Positions 35,850-44,387 of a stretch of DNA of 64,000 bases are shown here, in pieces. The translations under genes were made by a program, and so were the position numbers. This stretch comes from Pedobacter sp. PACM 27299 (GTDB lineage: Bacteria; Bacteroidota; Bacteroidia; Sphingobacteriales; Sphingobacteriaceae): the NCBI RefSeq assembly GCF_001412655.1, contig NZ_CP012996.1, forward strand, positions 5,952,001 to 6,016,000. The letters run 5' to 3'. Each line of letters opens with the position of its first letter. Positions within the stretch are counted from its first letter, which is position 1. The notes beneath the pieces were generated by a model, which did no database searches, was not told the origin of the DNA, and saw nothing but the letters and a program-made list of their open reading frames with translations.

Positions 35850-35885
35850 AAAAGGTACAATCGCCACAATCGTACCTCTTTTAAA
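35850..35885 (+). terminator. Terminator after the SDR gene
   Basis: GGTAC (35854-35858) pairs with GTACC (35872-35876) with A-rich and T-rich sides. It starts at the stop codon of the SDR gene. Confidence 0.6.
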
Positions 35886-36089
35886 AACCTAAAACTTAAT
35901 ACTAAGACAGTCAAAAACTCAAAAGGTTTCATGATATAATATATTTTTTTTCCTGAAGGTCTTTCCTCTTATTTACCATCTTAATCCGGGTCTATACCCC
36001 TAGGCTCTAAGATTTCACATTTATCAAAAAAATACTTGATTTTGTTGATTTAAAACAATCAATGTGTGAACAAATCAAACCTGAATAAA

Positions 36090-36097
36090 TATATTTG
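36090..36097 (+). promoter_or_regulatory. -7 box of the receiver-domain gene
   Basis: TATATTTG matches TAnnTTTG, 17-23 nt before the two candidate TTG starts. The gap 35886-36089 otherwise shows only A/T-rich sequence. Confidence 0.5.
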
Positions 36098-36114
36098 TAT
36101 TACATCCAACCCCC

Positions 36115-36513
36115 TTGATTTTGGCAAAAAGCTCTAAAATTTACAAAAACATACTCGTCGTTGAGGACAATCACGCCATACTTGATGTCATCACGCTGAT
36201 CTTACAAAGCGAGGCGTATAAGGTAACCGGTCTCAATAAAAGCATCAATATGATGACGCATATTGAAAAATCCAGACCGGATCTTGTCATTATGGATATT
36301 ATGCTGCCTGACGGAGACGGCAGAGAGTTATTAACTCAGCTCAGGTCTAATGCCAACACCGCCGAAATTCCCGTATTAATGATCTCCGCAAGATATACTG
36401 AAGCCAATATCCAGCATGGTGCTTTTAAGCCAAATGGATTTCTGGCCAAACCATTTGACATTGACGATTTACTAGATAGAATTGAGGGCATCCTCGCAGG
36501 AAAAGTATATTAA
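36115..36513 (+). CDS. Stand-alone CheY-like receiver protein
   Basis: This protein of about 132 residues is one receiver domain: ILVVEDNH with its acidic pair (18-19), phospho-acceptor Asp61 in DLVIMDIMLPDGDG and the Lys in FLAKPFDIDDLL near 113. No output domain follows, so it acts by protein contact or phosphotransfer. No ATG is available; TTG at 36115 or 36121 (MAKSSKIYKN) is the start. The NTF2-like gene follows after 7 bp. No kinase is adjacent. Confidence 0.88.
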   Translation: MILAKSSKIYKNILVVEDNHAILDVITLILQSEAYKVTGLNKSINMMTHIEKSRPDLVIMDIMLPDGDGRELLTQLRSNANTAEIPVLMISARYTEANIQHGAFKPNGFLAKPFDIDDLLDRIEGILAGKVY

Positions 36514-36520
36514 TCAACTT

Positions 36521-36991
36521 ATGAACGCCAATCAGGAACTCATCACCAAATTTTATACGGCCTTTAAAAATAAGGATGTTGCCGGAATGCAGGACTGTTA
36601 TAGTGACCAGGCCACTTTCAGCGACCCCGTATTTACCGATCTGAATGCAGCACAGGTCCGCGCCATGTGGGCAATGCTGATCAAAAGCGGAAAAGATATG
36701 CATGTAGAATTTAGCGCGGTGAAAGCGACCGAAAATGGCGCGACAGCACATTGGGATGCTCATTATACTTTTTCGGCAACGGGAAGAAAAGTGTGGAATC
36801 AGATTGATGCGCAGTTCCTCATTGAAGATGGTAAAATCGTACAGCACCGGGATCATTTTGACTTCTATACCTGGTCGAAGCAATCGCTGGGACTTACCGG
36901 AAAGTTACTGGGCTGGACTTCCTTTCTAAGGAATAAGGTAAAAAAGCAGGCCAGCGATAAACTGGCCGCTTATATGTCCAAAAACTATTAA
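36521..36991 (+). CDS. NTF2-like (SnoaL-type) protein
   Basis: This 156-residue protein has a cone-shaped NTF2-like fold by pattern: NQELITKFYTAFKNKDVAGM, ATFSDPVFTDL, and VQHRDHFDFYTWSKQSLG. Members are enzymes or carriers with varied ligands; none can be named. ATG at 36521 is preferred to the frame start at 36482 inside the receiver gene. It converges on hisS with stop codons overlapping by 4 bp (36988-36991). Confidence 0.85.
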   Translation: MNANQELITKFYTAFKNKDVAGMQDCYSDQATFSDPVFTDLNAAQVRAMWAMLIKSGKDMHVEFSAVKATENGATAHWDAHYTFSATGRKVWNQIDAQFLIEDGKIVQHRDHFDFYTWSKQSLGLTGKLLGWTSFLRNKVKKQASDKLAAYMSKNY

Positions 36992-38373
36992 TTTTTTATT
37001 TTCTCCATAATGTCATTCAGGGAAAGTTTTTCCTGAACGCCGCTGTGCATGTCTTTTAGCGTTAAAAGGCCACTTTCCAGCTCATCACTACCAATTAAAA
37101 TCACGTAGGGAATCTTTTTATCATCCGCATAGCTCATTTGTTTTTTCAGCTTCGCAGCAGTAGGATATAGTTCTGCAGCGATATCGGCATTTCTCAACTG
37201 CTGTACGATAGGCAAGGCATATAATTCTGCCGCTTCATCAAAGTTACTAATCAGGACCTTCGTTCCTGCCGCAGCAGATGCAGGGAAAAGATTCAGTTCC
37301 AGTAATACGTCATAGATGCGGTCTGCACCGAAAGAAATTCCAACCCCGGTTAAACCTTTCAGGCCAAACATACCGGTCAGATCGTCATAACGACCACCAC
37401 CACCAATACTGCCCATTGCCGCTTCATTTGTTTTCACTTCAAAGATACAACCGGTATAGTAGTTTAAACCGCGTGCTAAGGTAATGTCCAGCTCTACATC
37501 AGGTCGAAGATCCGGCGTGGTCTGCAGCAATCCTTGCAGGTATTTGAATACCGTTTCGATCTCTGCAATCCCGTCCATTCCCCTTGCTGAACCTGCCAAT
37601 ACTTTACGTAAACTTTGCAGTTTCTCTTCATTGCTGCCTTGCAGTAGAATGACTGGCTTCAATTTCTCCAGGTCTTCTTCTGTAAATCCGCGTTCTAACA
37701 GCTCTTTACTTACGCCATCCAGTCCGATTTTATCCAGCTTATCAATCGCTACCGTCATGTCGATAATCAACTCCGGTTTACCAATGATTTCTGCTATTCC
37801 AGTAAGGATTTTGCGGTTATTTAATTTAATCGTGAAATCTTTAAGACCAAGGTTACTCAATGCTTCCTGGTAGATCAGGATAAATTCTGCCTCATTTAAC
37901 AGGCTGTCTGAACCTACCACATCTACATCGCACTGATAGAACTCTCTGTAGCGACCTTTCTGCGGTCGGTCAGCTCTCCATACCGGCTGCACCTGAAAGC
38001 GCTTAAAAGGCAGGGAAATATCGTTCTGGTGCATGACTACGTAACGTGCAAAAGGCACTGTTAAATCATACCTCAATGCTTTTTCAGAAATCGAGGAAGT
38101 CAGGGCATTTGAGTTGGCTGCTGCCAGCAGTTCTGGTTTCGCTTTAGAAAGGAAATCACCACTGTTTAAGATCTTAAAGATCAGTTTATCGCCCTCATCT
38201 CCATATTTACCTGTCAAAGTACTCAGGTTTTCCATCGTTGGGGTTTGTATTTCGGCATAGCCATACTTTTTAAATACCGTCTTTATGGTATCAAAAATAT
38301 GATTGCGTTTGACCATTTCCTGGGGTGAAAAATCACGGGTTCCTTTAACTAGAGAAGGTTTAATATTCGACAT
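36988..38373 (-). CDS. hisS: Histidyl-tRNA synthetase
   Basis: This 461-residue class II synthetase attaches histidine to tRNA-His. It shows the start KPSLVKGTRDF, motif 2 (QPVWRADRPQKGRYREFYQ), the HisA-type LARGLNYYTG, motif 3 region GGGGRYDDL, and an anticodon-binding domain (about 365-455). ATG at 38373 begins the normal N-terminus; the longer frame to 38403 is rejected. It is downstream of the pdhC terminator on the same strand. Confidence 0.96.
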   Translation of the reverse strand: MSNIKPSLVKGTRDFSPQEMVKRNHIFDTIKTVFKKYGYAEIQTPTMENLSTLTGKYGDEGDKLIFKILNSGDFLSKAKPELLAAANSNALTSSISEKALRYDLTVPFARYVVMHQNDISLPFKRFQVQPVWRADRPQKGRYREFYQCDVDVVGSDSLLNEAEFILIYQEALSNLGLKDFTIKLNNRKILTGIAEIIGKPELIIDMTVAIDKLDKIGLDGVSKELLERGFTEEDLEKLKPVILLQGSNEEKLQSLRKVLAGSARGMDGIAEIETVFKYLQGLLQTTPDLRPDVELDITLARGLNYYTGCIFEVKTNEAAMGSIGGGGRYDDLTGMFGLKGLTGVGISFGADRIYDVLLELNLFPASAAAGTKVLISNFDEAAELYALPIVQQLRNADIAAELYPTAAKLKKQMSYADDKKIPYVILIGSDELESGLLTLKDMHSGVQEKLSLNDIMEKIKN

Positions 38374-38403
38374 AGCGACAAAAGTACAAAAAGTAACAGG
38401 CAT

Positions 38404-38430
38404 AAAAAAAGCTGCCGAAGCAGCTTTTTA
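38404..38430 (-). terminator. Terminator of the pdhA-pdhC operon
   Basis: AAAAAGCTGC pairs with GCAGCTTTTT around a 4-nt loop (CGAA). It lies 19 bp past the pdhC stop. Confidence 0.85.
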
Positions 38431-38448
38431 GATTATTTAGGATATTAG

Positions 38449-40098
38449 TTATACCAATAGTCTTACTGGTTCTTCTAATAATGCTTTTAATGTTTGTAAG
38501 AAAGCAGATCCAGTTGCGCCATCCACTACGCGGTGATCGCAGCTTAAAGTAACTTTCATTACGTTTCCTGGAACTACAGCACCATTTTTCACTACAGGAA
38601 CCTGAGAGATTCCGCCGATCGCAAGAATACAAGCGTCAGGTGGGTTAATGATGGCAGTAAATTCGTCTATTCCGAACATTCCTAAGTTAGAAATGGTGAA
38701 AGTAGAACCTTCCCAATCCGATGGCTGTAATTTTTTAGCTTTAGCACGCTGTGCGAAGTCTTTCACTTCCGCAGAGATGTGCGACAATGATTTGCCATCT
38801 GCAAAACGAACTACAGGAACTAATAAACCGTCTTCAACAGCTACAGCTACACCAATGTTTACATGCTCATTGTAACGAATTTTATCACCTAACCAAGAAG
38901 AGTTCACATTAGGGTGTTGTTTTAAAGCAATCGCAACTGCTTTTAACACCATGTCATTGAAAGAGATTTTTACCGGTGCATATTCATTGATTTTGGTACG
39001 TGCAGCAATTGCACCGTCCATATCAATAGACATCGTTAAATAGAAATGAGGTGCAGTAAACAAGCTTTCAGATAAACGCTTAGCGATTACTTTACGCATT
39101 TGAGTCACTGGTTTCTCTGTATATTTCTCTTCACCAATAAACTGAGGAATGCTGACCGAAGCTGATTTCTCAGCTGGGGCTGCACTTGCTGTTGCTGCCT
39201 GAGGAGCCGCTGCTGCTGCAGGTTTAAAGTTTTCGATGTCTTTTTTGATGATACGTCCGCCATCAGCACTACCTGCAACTTTAGCAAGGTCAATACCTTT
39301 GTCTTTCGCAATTCTCTTTGCTAATGGAGATGCTTTTACGCGATCAGAACCTTCAGCAGGGGCTGCTGTAGTTTCTGCTGCCGGAGCAGCTTCCGCTACT
39401 GGAGCATCAGCCTTTTTATCAGCGGCTGGTTTTGCAGGTGCATCACCTTGCTTAAGGAACTCGCTGATGTCAGTTCCTTCCGGGCCAACAATCGCCATAA
39501 TGCCATTCACTTTCGCGGCAGCACCTTTTTCCACACCGATATGTAATAATGTTCCGTCTGCGTAACCCATTACTTCCATAGTTGCCTTATCGGTTTCTAC
39601 ATCAGCAAGGATGTCATCATTCTTCACTTTATCACCAACTTTTTTATGCCATTCAGCGATTACGCCTTCAGTCATTGTATCACTTAGCAAAGGCATTCTG
39701 ATAACCGTTACACCGATCTTTTCAAGATCAGCATCAGTAATTCCAGCTGCTGCTGCTTCTTTTTTATCTTCAACCGGAGCTGCTGTTTCCGCAGGCGCCG
39801 CTTCAGCTTTAGGGGCCGCAGCACCTTCTTCTGCCGCTAATGCCGCTTTATAGTCTTCTCCTTCTTTACCTATTACAGCGATAACTGCATCTACCGGAAC
39901 GGATTGACCTTCTTCTACACCAATGTATAAAACGGTACCATCCCAATAAGATTCAAGATCCATGGTTGCCTTATCGGTTTCCACTTCGGCCATTACATCG
40001 CCACTTTTAACTTTATCGCCAACTTTCTTATGCCACTTAGCCATCACACCTTCGGTCATGGTATCGCTCATTTTGGGCATTTTAACTACTTCAGCCAT
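38449..40098 (-). CDS. pdhC: Pyruvate dehydrogenase E2 (dihydrolipoamide acetyltransferase)
   Basis: This 549-residue E2 has two lipoyl domains (about 1-80 and 130-210), each with a lipoyl Lys in VETDKATM, followed by Ala/Pro-rich linkers. A peripheral subunit-binding domain (about 250-290; VKASPLAKRIAKDKGIDL) and the catalytic domain (about 320-549), with CDHRVVDGATGSAFL near the end, complete it. It transfers acetyl groups to CoA in the core of the complex. It lies 30 bp after the E1 alpha gene. E1 beta and E3 are not in the window. Confidence 0.95.
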   Translation of the reverse strand: MAEVVKMPKMSDTMTEGVMAKWHKKVGDKVKSGDVMAEVETDKATMDLESYWDGTVLYIGVEEGQSVPVDAVIAVIGKEGEDYKAALAAEEGAAAPKAEAAPAETAAPVEDKKEAAAAGITDADLEKIGVTVIRMPLLSDTMTEGVIAEWHKKVGDKVKNDDILADVETDKATMEVMGYADGTLLHIGVEKGAAAKVNGIMAIVGPEGTDISEFLKQGDAPAKPAADKKADAPVAEAAPAAETTAAPAEGSDRVKASPLAKRIAKDKGIDLAKVAGSADGGRIIKKDIENFKPAAAAAPQAATASAAPAEKSASVSIPQFIGEEKYTEKPVTQMRKVIAKRLSESLFTAPHFYLTMSIDMDGAIAARTKINEYAPVKISFNDMVLKAVAIALKQHPNVNSSWLGDKIRYNEHVNIGVAVAVEDGLLVPVVRFADGKSLSHISAEVKDFAQRAKAKKLQPSDWEGSTFTISNLGMFGIDEFTAIINPPDACILAIGGISQVPVVKNGAVVPGNVMKVTLSCDHRVVDGATGSAFLQTLKALLEEPVRLLV

Positions 40099-40128
40099 TC
40101 TATATTATTAAATGAAATGCGTTCTAAA

Positions 40129-41124
40129 TTAATCTTGTACGTATGGATAATCAGTTTGTACGTAAACATCCGTATACAATTCTGATGCTTCCGGCCATGG
40201 AGATTCTTCCGCAAATTTAACAGAATCATCAACGATTTGTTTCACTTTTGCTTCGATCTCTTCGATCCATGCTTGATCAGCATATTTTTCCTGAAGGATA
40301 GTTTCTCTTACCTGCTCAATTGGATCTTTCGATTTGTAAGCTTCCAATTCGTCTTTAGAACGATATTTAGCTGGGTCAGACATGGAGTGACCACGGTAGC
40401 GATAAGTTCTGATTTCAAGGAAAGTTGGTCCGTCACCATTTCTGGCACGCTGAGCCGCTTCATCCATTGCAGTGTGCACTGCTACAGGATCCATTCCGTC
40501 TACAGGAGCACATGGCATATCAAAACCTAAACCTATTTTATATATATCAGTCATGTTTGTAGTACGTTCTACAGAAGTACCCATGGCATAACCATTATTC
40601 TCACAAACAAAGATAACTGGCAACTTCCACAGCATCGCCATATTAAAAGCTTCGTGTAAAGCGCCCTGACGAACCGCTCCATCACCCATGTAACAAACGT
40701 TTACATTTTTCGTGCCTTTATATTTCTCCGCAAAAGCGATACCTGCGCCCAATGGAACCTGCCCACCAACGATACCGTGTCCACCATAAAAGTTATGCTC
40801 TTTGCTAAATATGTGCATAGAACCACCTTTACCTTTTGAACATCCTGTTGCTTTACCGTACATCTCAGCCATAATGCTGTTTGCACTCACACCTTTTGCA
40901 AGGGCATGTGCATGATCGCGGTATGCGGTGATCATAGAATCTTCTGGTCTTAACGCTGAAATAGCTCCTGCTACGACAGCTTCCTGACCAATGTATAGAT
41001 GACAAAAACCACGGATTTTTTGTTGTCCGTATAGTTGACCTGTTTTTTCTTCGAACTTGCGCATCAGCAACATCGACTCAAACCACTTCAGATAGGTATC
41101 TTTATTAATTTCTACTGCACTCAT
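40129..41124 (-). CDS. pdhA: Pyruvate dehydrogenase E1 alpha subunit
   Basis: This 331-residue thiamine-diphosphate enzyme subunit decarboxylates pyruvate and passes the acetyl group to E2. It has the TPP motif start GDGAVRQGALHEAFNMA near residue 150 with ENNGYAMGT, the phosphorylation-loop type segment RYRGHSMSDPAKYR near 240 and the early RMFEEK-like MLLMRKFEEKTGQLYG. It is of the separate alpha/beta type, so an E1 beta gene must lie elsewhere. First gene of the pdhA-pdhC operon. Confidence 0.95.
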   Translation of the reverse strand: MSAVEINKDTYLKWFESMLLMRKFEEKTGQLYGQQKIRGFCHLYIGQEAVVAGAISALRPEDSMITAYRDHAHALAKGVSANSIMAEMYGKATGCSKGKGGSMHIFSKEHNFYGGHGIVGGQVPLGAGIAFAEKYKGTKNVNVCYMGDGAVRQGALHEAFNMAMLWKLPVIFVCENNGYAMGTSVERTTNMTDIYKIGLGFDMPCAPVDGMDPVAVHTAMDEAAQRARNGDGPTFLEIRTYRYRGHSMSDPAKYRSKDELEAYKSKDPIEQVRETILQEKYADQAWIEEIEAKVKQIVDDSVKFAEESPWPEASELYTDVYVQTDYPYVQD

Positions 41125-41153
41125 TTTTGGGTATTGGTTTTTATTTACAAGAG

Positions 41154-41161
41154 CAAATCTA
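41154..41161 (-). promoter_or_regulatory. -7 box of the pdhA-pdhC operon
   Basis: On the minus strand TAGATTTG matches TAnnTTTG, 29 nt before the pdhA ATG. No clear -33 TTTG. Confidence 0.45.
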
Positions 41162-41253
41162 CTTTTTTATTGCAACATATAGAAGAAATACCTGTAAAAT
41201 GAACACTAAGGTTACACAAAATGTGGATAACTTTTATTTTTAAACCGTTTACA

Positions 41254-41285
41254 TTTGGATAACATTTGTAAAATACATAGTTTTG
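41254..41285 (+). promoter_or_regulatory. Consensus promoter of the NlpC/P60 gene
   Basis: TTTG (41254-41257), a 20-bp spacer and TAGTTTTG (41278-41285) match the Bacteroidota -33/-7 pattern exactly, about 66 nt before the ATG. Confidence 0.7.
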
Positions 41286-41351
41286 GCACCGGACAATAAG
41301 CCCCAGTGGTGTACGTTTAAGTGTAAGTGTCTATTACCCAAACTTAAGAGT

Positions 41352-41906
41352 ATGATAAAAAAATTTTTGTTTTCTACCCTAATTGTCGCGTGCAGCCTCT
41401 CAGCCGTCCATGCACAGACAAAATCAAAAGAAACCAACAAATTAGAAGACCCTGATAATTTAGCTTCCCAATATTTTTCTCAGGTAATGGGTGTTGCGGT
41501 AGATGCAACTTCTAACATCAAACTTTACAAATTCATTTACGAATGGATTGGCACTCCTTACCGATTCGGTGGAAATACCAAAAGAGGGATTGATTGTTCC
41601 GCTTTTACAAAAGCGATTTACGATAAAGTTTTCAACACTACGATACTCCGCAATTCACGTGACATCTTCAGCATGGTAGATCCATTGCCAAAAGACGAGC
41701 TAAAAGAAGGAGATTTGGTGTTCTTCAAGATCAAAAGCCGCAGCATTACACATATCGGGATCTATCTTGGCGATAACCGCTTCGCTCATGCCTCTTCCAG
41801 TCGTGGAGTAGTCATCAGCAATTTAAACGAACCCTATTATTCAAGGTATTTTTATAAGGGTGGCAGAATTCTGGACCCAGTGAAAAATGACCTGATGGAG
41901 GAATAA
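41352..41906 (+). CDS. NlpC/P60 (C40) cell-wall peptidase
   Basis: This 184-residue exported protein has a signal peptide (about 1-22) and one NlpC/P60 domain. The catalytic Cys lies in RGIDCSAFTKAIYD near residue 78, the His in ITHIGIYLGDNRFAHASS and a third polar residue follows. It cleaves peptide stems of peptidoglycan, probably gamma-D-Glu-diamino-acid bonds. ATG at 41352 begins the signal peptide. It has a consensus promoter and its own terminator. Confidence 0.93.
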   Translation: MIKKFLFSTLIVACSLSAVHAQTKSKETNKLEDPDNLASQYFSQVMGVAVDATSNIKLYKFIYEWIGTPYRFGGNTKRGIDCSAFTKAIYDKVFNTTILRNSRDIFSMVDPLPKDELKEGDLVFFKIKSRSITHIGIYLGDNRFAHASSSRGVVISNLNEPYYSRYFYKGGRILDPVKNDLMEE

Positions 41907-41929
41907 TCCTTCACAAACAAAAGACATTG

Positions 41930-41961
41930 AGTCCTCCTATTTTACTGGGAGGACTTTTTTT
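41930..41961 (+). terminator. Terminator after the NlpC/P60 gene
   Basis: An 8-bp stem (41930-41937 with 41948-41955) is followed by seven Ts. The T tract ends at the first candidate ATG of the CapA-like gene (41962). Confidence 0.85.
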
Positions 41962-41982
41962 ATGAAAAAATACCGCCTACTC

Positions 41983-43089
41983 ATGAAATCATTAAATGCG
42001 CTCGCCTTATGCTTCTTATCTGCCTTATTGCTATTCAGCTGTGAAGGAAATCGCGCGAGTGTACCTACTGCTCCGCTTGTTCAAACAGACTCTATCCAAA
42101 AAAAAACAATAAAAGATACCATTAATATTACCGCAGTTGGCGATATCATGTTAGGCTCTGCCTATCCTAGTAAAGCAAATCTTCCTGCAGATGATGCCCT
42201 GAATAGTTTCCAGGCAGTGACCTCCTATTTAAAAGGAGACCTGGTTTTTGGCAATTTGGAAGGCTGTTTCCTGAACAATGGTAAATCTACCAAGTGTAAA
42301 GATACCTCAGGTAATAGTTGCTTTGCGTTCAGAATGCCAGAGCGATATGCTGGAATTATTAAAGATGCCGGATTTAATGTCATGAGCATTGCCAACAACC
42401 ATGTAGGTGATTTTGGCAGCACAGGAAGGAAACGTACGATGGCGATACTGGATTCTTTGCAAATCAACTATGCAGGTTTACAGTCGAAACCTTTCCAGAT
42501 TTTTGAAATAGACAGTGTAAAATACGCGATCTGTGCCTTTGCTCCTAATGAAAATACTGTTTCTATCAATAACCTTCCTGCAGCAAAAGAACTCATATCC
42601 CGCCTAAAACAGCAAGTAGATATCGTGGTCGTTTCTTTCCATGGTGGAGGTGAAGGTGCAAAATTTGAGCATGTTCCGAAGAAAAATGAAATCTTTTACC
42701 AGGAAAACCGGGGCAACGTCTACGAATTTGCCCATGGTGTAATTGATGCGGGTGCTGACATTGTATTAGGCCATGGCCCCCATGTCACGAGAGCTGTAGA
42801 ATTGTATAAAGATAAATTTATCGCTTATAGCCTTGGCAACTTCTGTACTTACGGAATGTTCAGTCTGAAAGGTCCAAACGGCATTGCACCTCTCCTGCAG
42901 ATCAAATTAAATGGCAAAGGTGATTTTATTGCTGCTGAAGTAATTTCGGTAAAGCAGGATAAAATCAACGGCCTACGACTGGACGATCAGGACGCTGCAT
43001 TTCAAAAAATAAAAAATCTAACTGATACTGATTTCCCAGGACACCAGTTAGACTTCTCTGAAAAGGGCAAGATCAGTCGTAAAAACTAA
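41983..43089 (+). CDS. CapA-like (PGA_cap) lipoprotein
   Basis: This protein has a lipoprotein signal (MKSLNALALCFLSALLLFSC) and a PGA_cap metallophosphatase-like domain: VGDIMLGSAYP near residue 58 from the longer start, NLEGCF, SIANNHVGDFG, FHGGGEG and GHGPHV. Members occur in poly-gamma-glutamate capsule systems, but many, as here, have no capB/capC neighbours and unknown roles. Two starts are possible: ATG at 41962, which touches the terminator T tract, or ATG at 41983, which gives a cleaner signal peptide. The second is chosen. Its stop abuts the stop of the convergent small gene. Confidence 0.85.
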   Translation: MKSLNALALCFLSALLLFSCEGNRASVPTAPLVQTDSIQKKTIKDTINITAVGDIMLGSAYPSKANLPADDALNSFQAVTSYLKGDLVFGNLEGCFLNNGKSTKCKDTSGNSCFAFRMPERYAGIIKDAGFNVMSIANNHVGDFGSTGRKRTMAILDSLQINYAGLQSKPFQIFEIDSVKYAICAFAPNENTVSINNLPAAKELISRLKQQVDIVVVSFHGGGEGAKFEHVPKKNEIFYQENRGNVYEFAHGVIDAGADIVLGHGPHVTRAVELYKDKFIAYSLGNFCTYGMFSLKGPNGIAPLLQIKLNGKGDFIAAEVISVKQDKINGLRLDDQDAAFQKIKNLTDTDFPGHQLDFSEKGKISRKN

Positions 43090-43275
43090 TTAGGATTCGT
43101 CCTTTGTATTTTTTATTAAGCCAATACCGGATACAAAGAAGATCAGCCCAATGACTCCGGCTACGATCAGTTCTCTGCTTTGCAAGCTATGCTTCACAAA
43201 TCCATAACCGGCATAAATAAGGCCCACAATACCTAATACGGTCAATATTGTTCCGAAAGTGCGTTTTACATTCAT
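43090..43275 (-). CDS. Small two-helix membrane protein
   Basis: This 61-residue protein (start MNVKRTFGTILTVLGIVG) has two hydrophobic helices (about 8-26 and 37-54) joined by a short charged loop, and a charged C-terminus. It resembles small Bacteroidota membrane proteins of unknown function. ATG at 43275 is preferred to a frame start at 43368 that overlaps the divergent SPFH gene. The stop codon abuts that of the CapA-like gene. Confidence 0.75.
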   Translation of the reverse strand: MNVKRTFGTILTVLGIVGLIYAGYGFVKHSLQSRELIVAGVIGLIFFVSGIGLIKNTKDES

Positions 43276-43379
43276 AATATCTGTGTATTTTATACTGAGC
43301 AGGCAAAATCTATGCCTCAACTCAGAAAAGAAGATTTCTTCGTACCTTGAAGCCAATATATTCACCAAAACGCTTCAAT

Positions 43380-44318
43380 ATGATTTATACGTACGTTATA
43401 GTGGTTCTTGCACTAGTGATTCTGATGAGTTCTTTTGTGACGGTCAAACAAGGAACTATTGCTGTAGTTACCATTTTTGGAAAATACAGAAGGTTATTAA
43501 GACCGGGCTTAAGTTTAAAAATTCCATTATTTGAAAACATTCATTCCCGGATCTCGATACAGAACCGTTCAGTGGAACTCTCTTTTCAAGCGGTTACTCA
43601 AGATCAGGCCAATGTGTACTTTAAGGCGATGCTGCTGTACTCTGTCCTGAACCACGATGAGGAGACCATCAAGAATGTAGCTTTTAAGTTTGTGGATGCC
43701 ACGAACCTGATGCAAGCACTGATCAGAACCATTGAAGGATCAATCAGGGCTTATGTAGCTACCCAGCGTCAAGCCAATGTATTGGCACAGCGAAATGAGA
43801 TCGTAGACCATGTAAAACACCAGATCGATCAGGTATTGGAAACCTGGGGTTACCATTTACAGGATCTTCAGCTAAATGACATCACCTTCGACGAGGAAAT
43901 TATGCGTTCGATGAGTAGAGTTGTAGCTTCAAACAATTTAAAGGCCGCAGCTGAAAATGAAGGTCAGGCACTATTGATTACTAAAACCAAAGGTGCAGAA
44001 GCAGATGGTAATGCCATTAAAATTGCCGCAGCGGCAGAAAGAGAAGCTGCTCAGTTACGTGGACAAGGGATCGCTTTATTCCGCGCTGAAGTAGCGCACG
44101 GGATGACCAAAGCGGCTCAGGAAATGGAAGAAGCTAACCTCGATATTTCTGTCATCTTATTTACCATGTGGACAGAATCCATCAAGCATTTTGCAGAAAA
44201 CAGTGAGGGCAATGTAGTCTTTCTGGATGGTTCTACAGAAGGGATGAACAAGACCATGAAGGAAATGATGGCCATGCAAATTCAGAAAAGAGTAGATGAT
44301 AAAAAGGATAATCTTTAA
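43380..44318 (+). CDS. SPFH/band 7 (slipin-like) membrane protein
   Basis: This 312-residue protein has an N-terminal membrane anchor (about 2-21) followed by an SPFH domain (about 22-190; GTIAVVTIFGKYRRLLRPGL, ISIQNRSVELSF). A long Ala/Glu-rich coiled coil (about 190-250) and a short C-terminal region end it. Such proteins oligomerise at membranes and scaffold proteases or lipid domains. ATG at 43380 is chosen because it begins the anchor. It is convergent with the Prc-like protease gene, with a shared terminator between. Confidence 0.9.
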   Translation: MIYTYVIVVLALVILMSSFVTVKQGTIAVVTIFGKYRRLLRPGLSLKIPLFENIHSRISIQNRSVELSFQAVTQDQANVYFKAMLLYSVLNHDEETIKNVAFKFVDATNLMQALIRTIEGSIRAYVATQRQANVLAQRNEIVDHVKHQIDQVLETWGYHLQDLQLNDITFDEEIMRSMSRVVASNNLKAAAENEGQALLITKTKGAEADGNAIKIAAAAEREAAQLRGQGIALFRAEVAHGMTKAAQEMEEANLDISVILFTMWTESIKHFAENSEGNVVFLDGSTEGMNKTMKEMMAMQIQKRVDDKKDNL

Positions 44319-44331
44319 AAACACCTGATAT

Positions 44332-44369
44332 AAAAAGAGGAGGATGTCTTGCGGCATCCTCCTCTTTTT
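44332..44369. terminator. Bidirectional terminator between the SPFH and Prc-like genes
   Basis: A perfect 15-bp stem (44332-44346 with 44355-44369), A-rich on one side and T-rich on the other, has an 8-nt loop. It serves both convergent genes. Confidence 0.9.
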
Positions 44370-44387
44370 ATGATTATATATTGCCCT

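Noticed and set aside
38449..41124. Branched-chain or 2-oxoglutarate dehydrogenase instead of pyruvate dehydrogenase
   Set aside because: E1 alpha size and motifs, and the two-lipoyl E2, fit pyruvate dehydrogenase best; this remains a family-level judgement.
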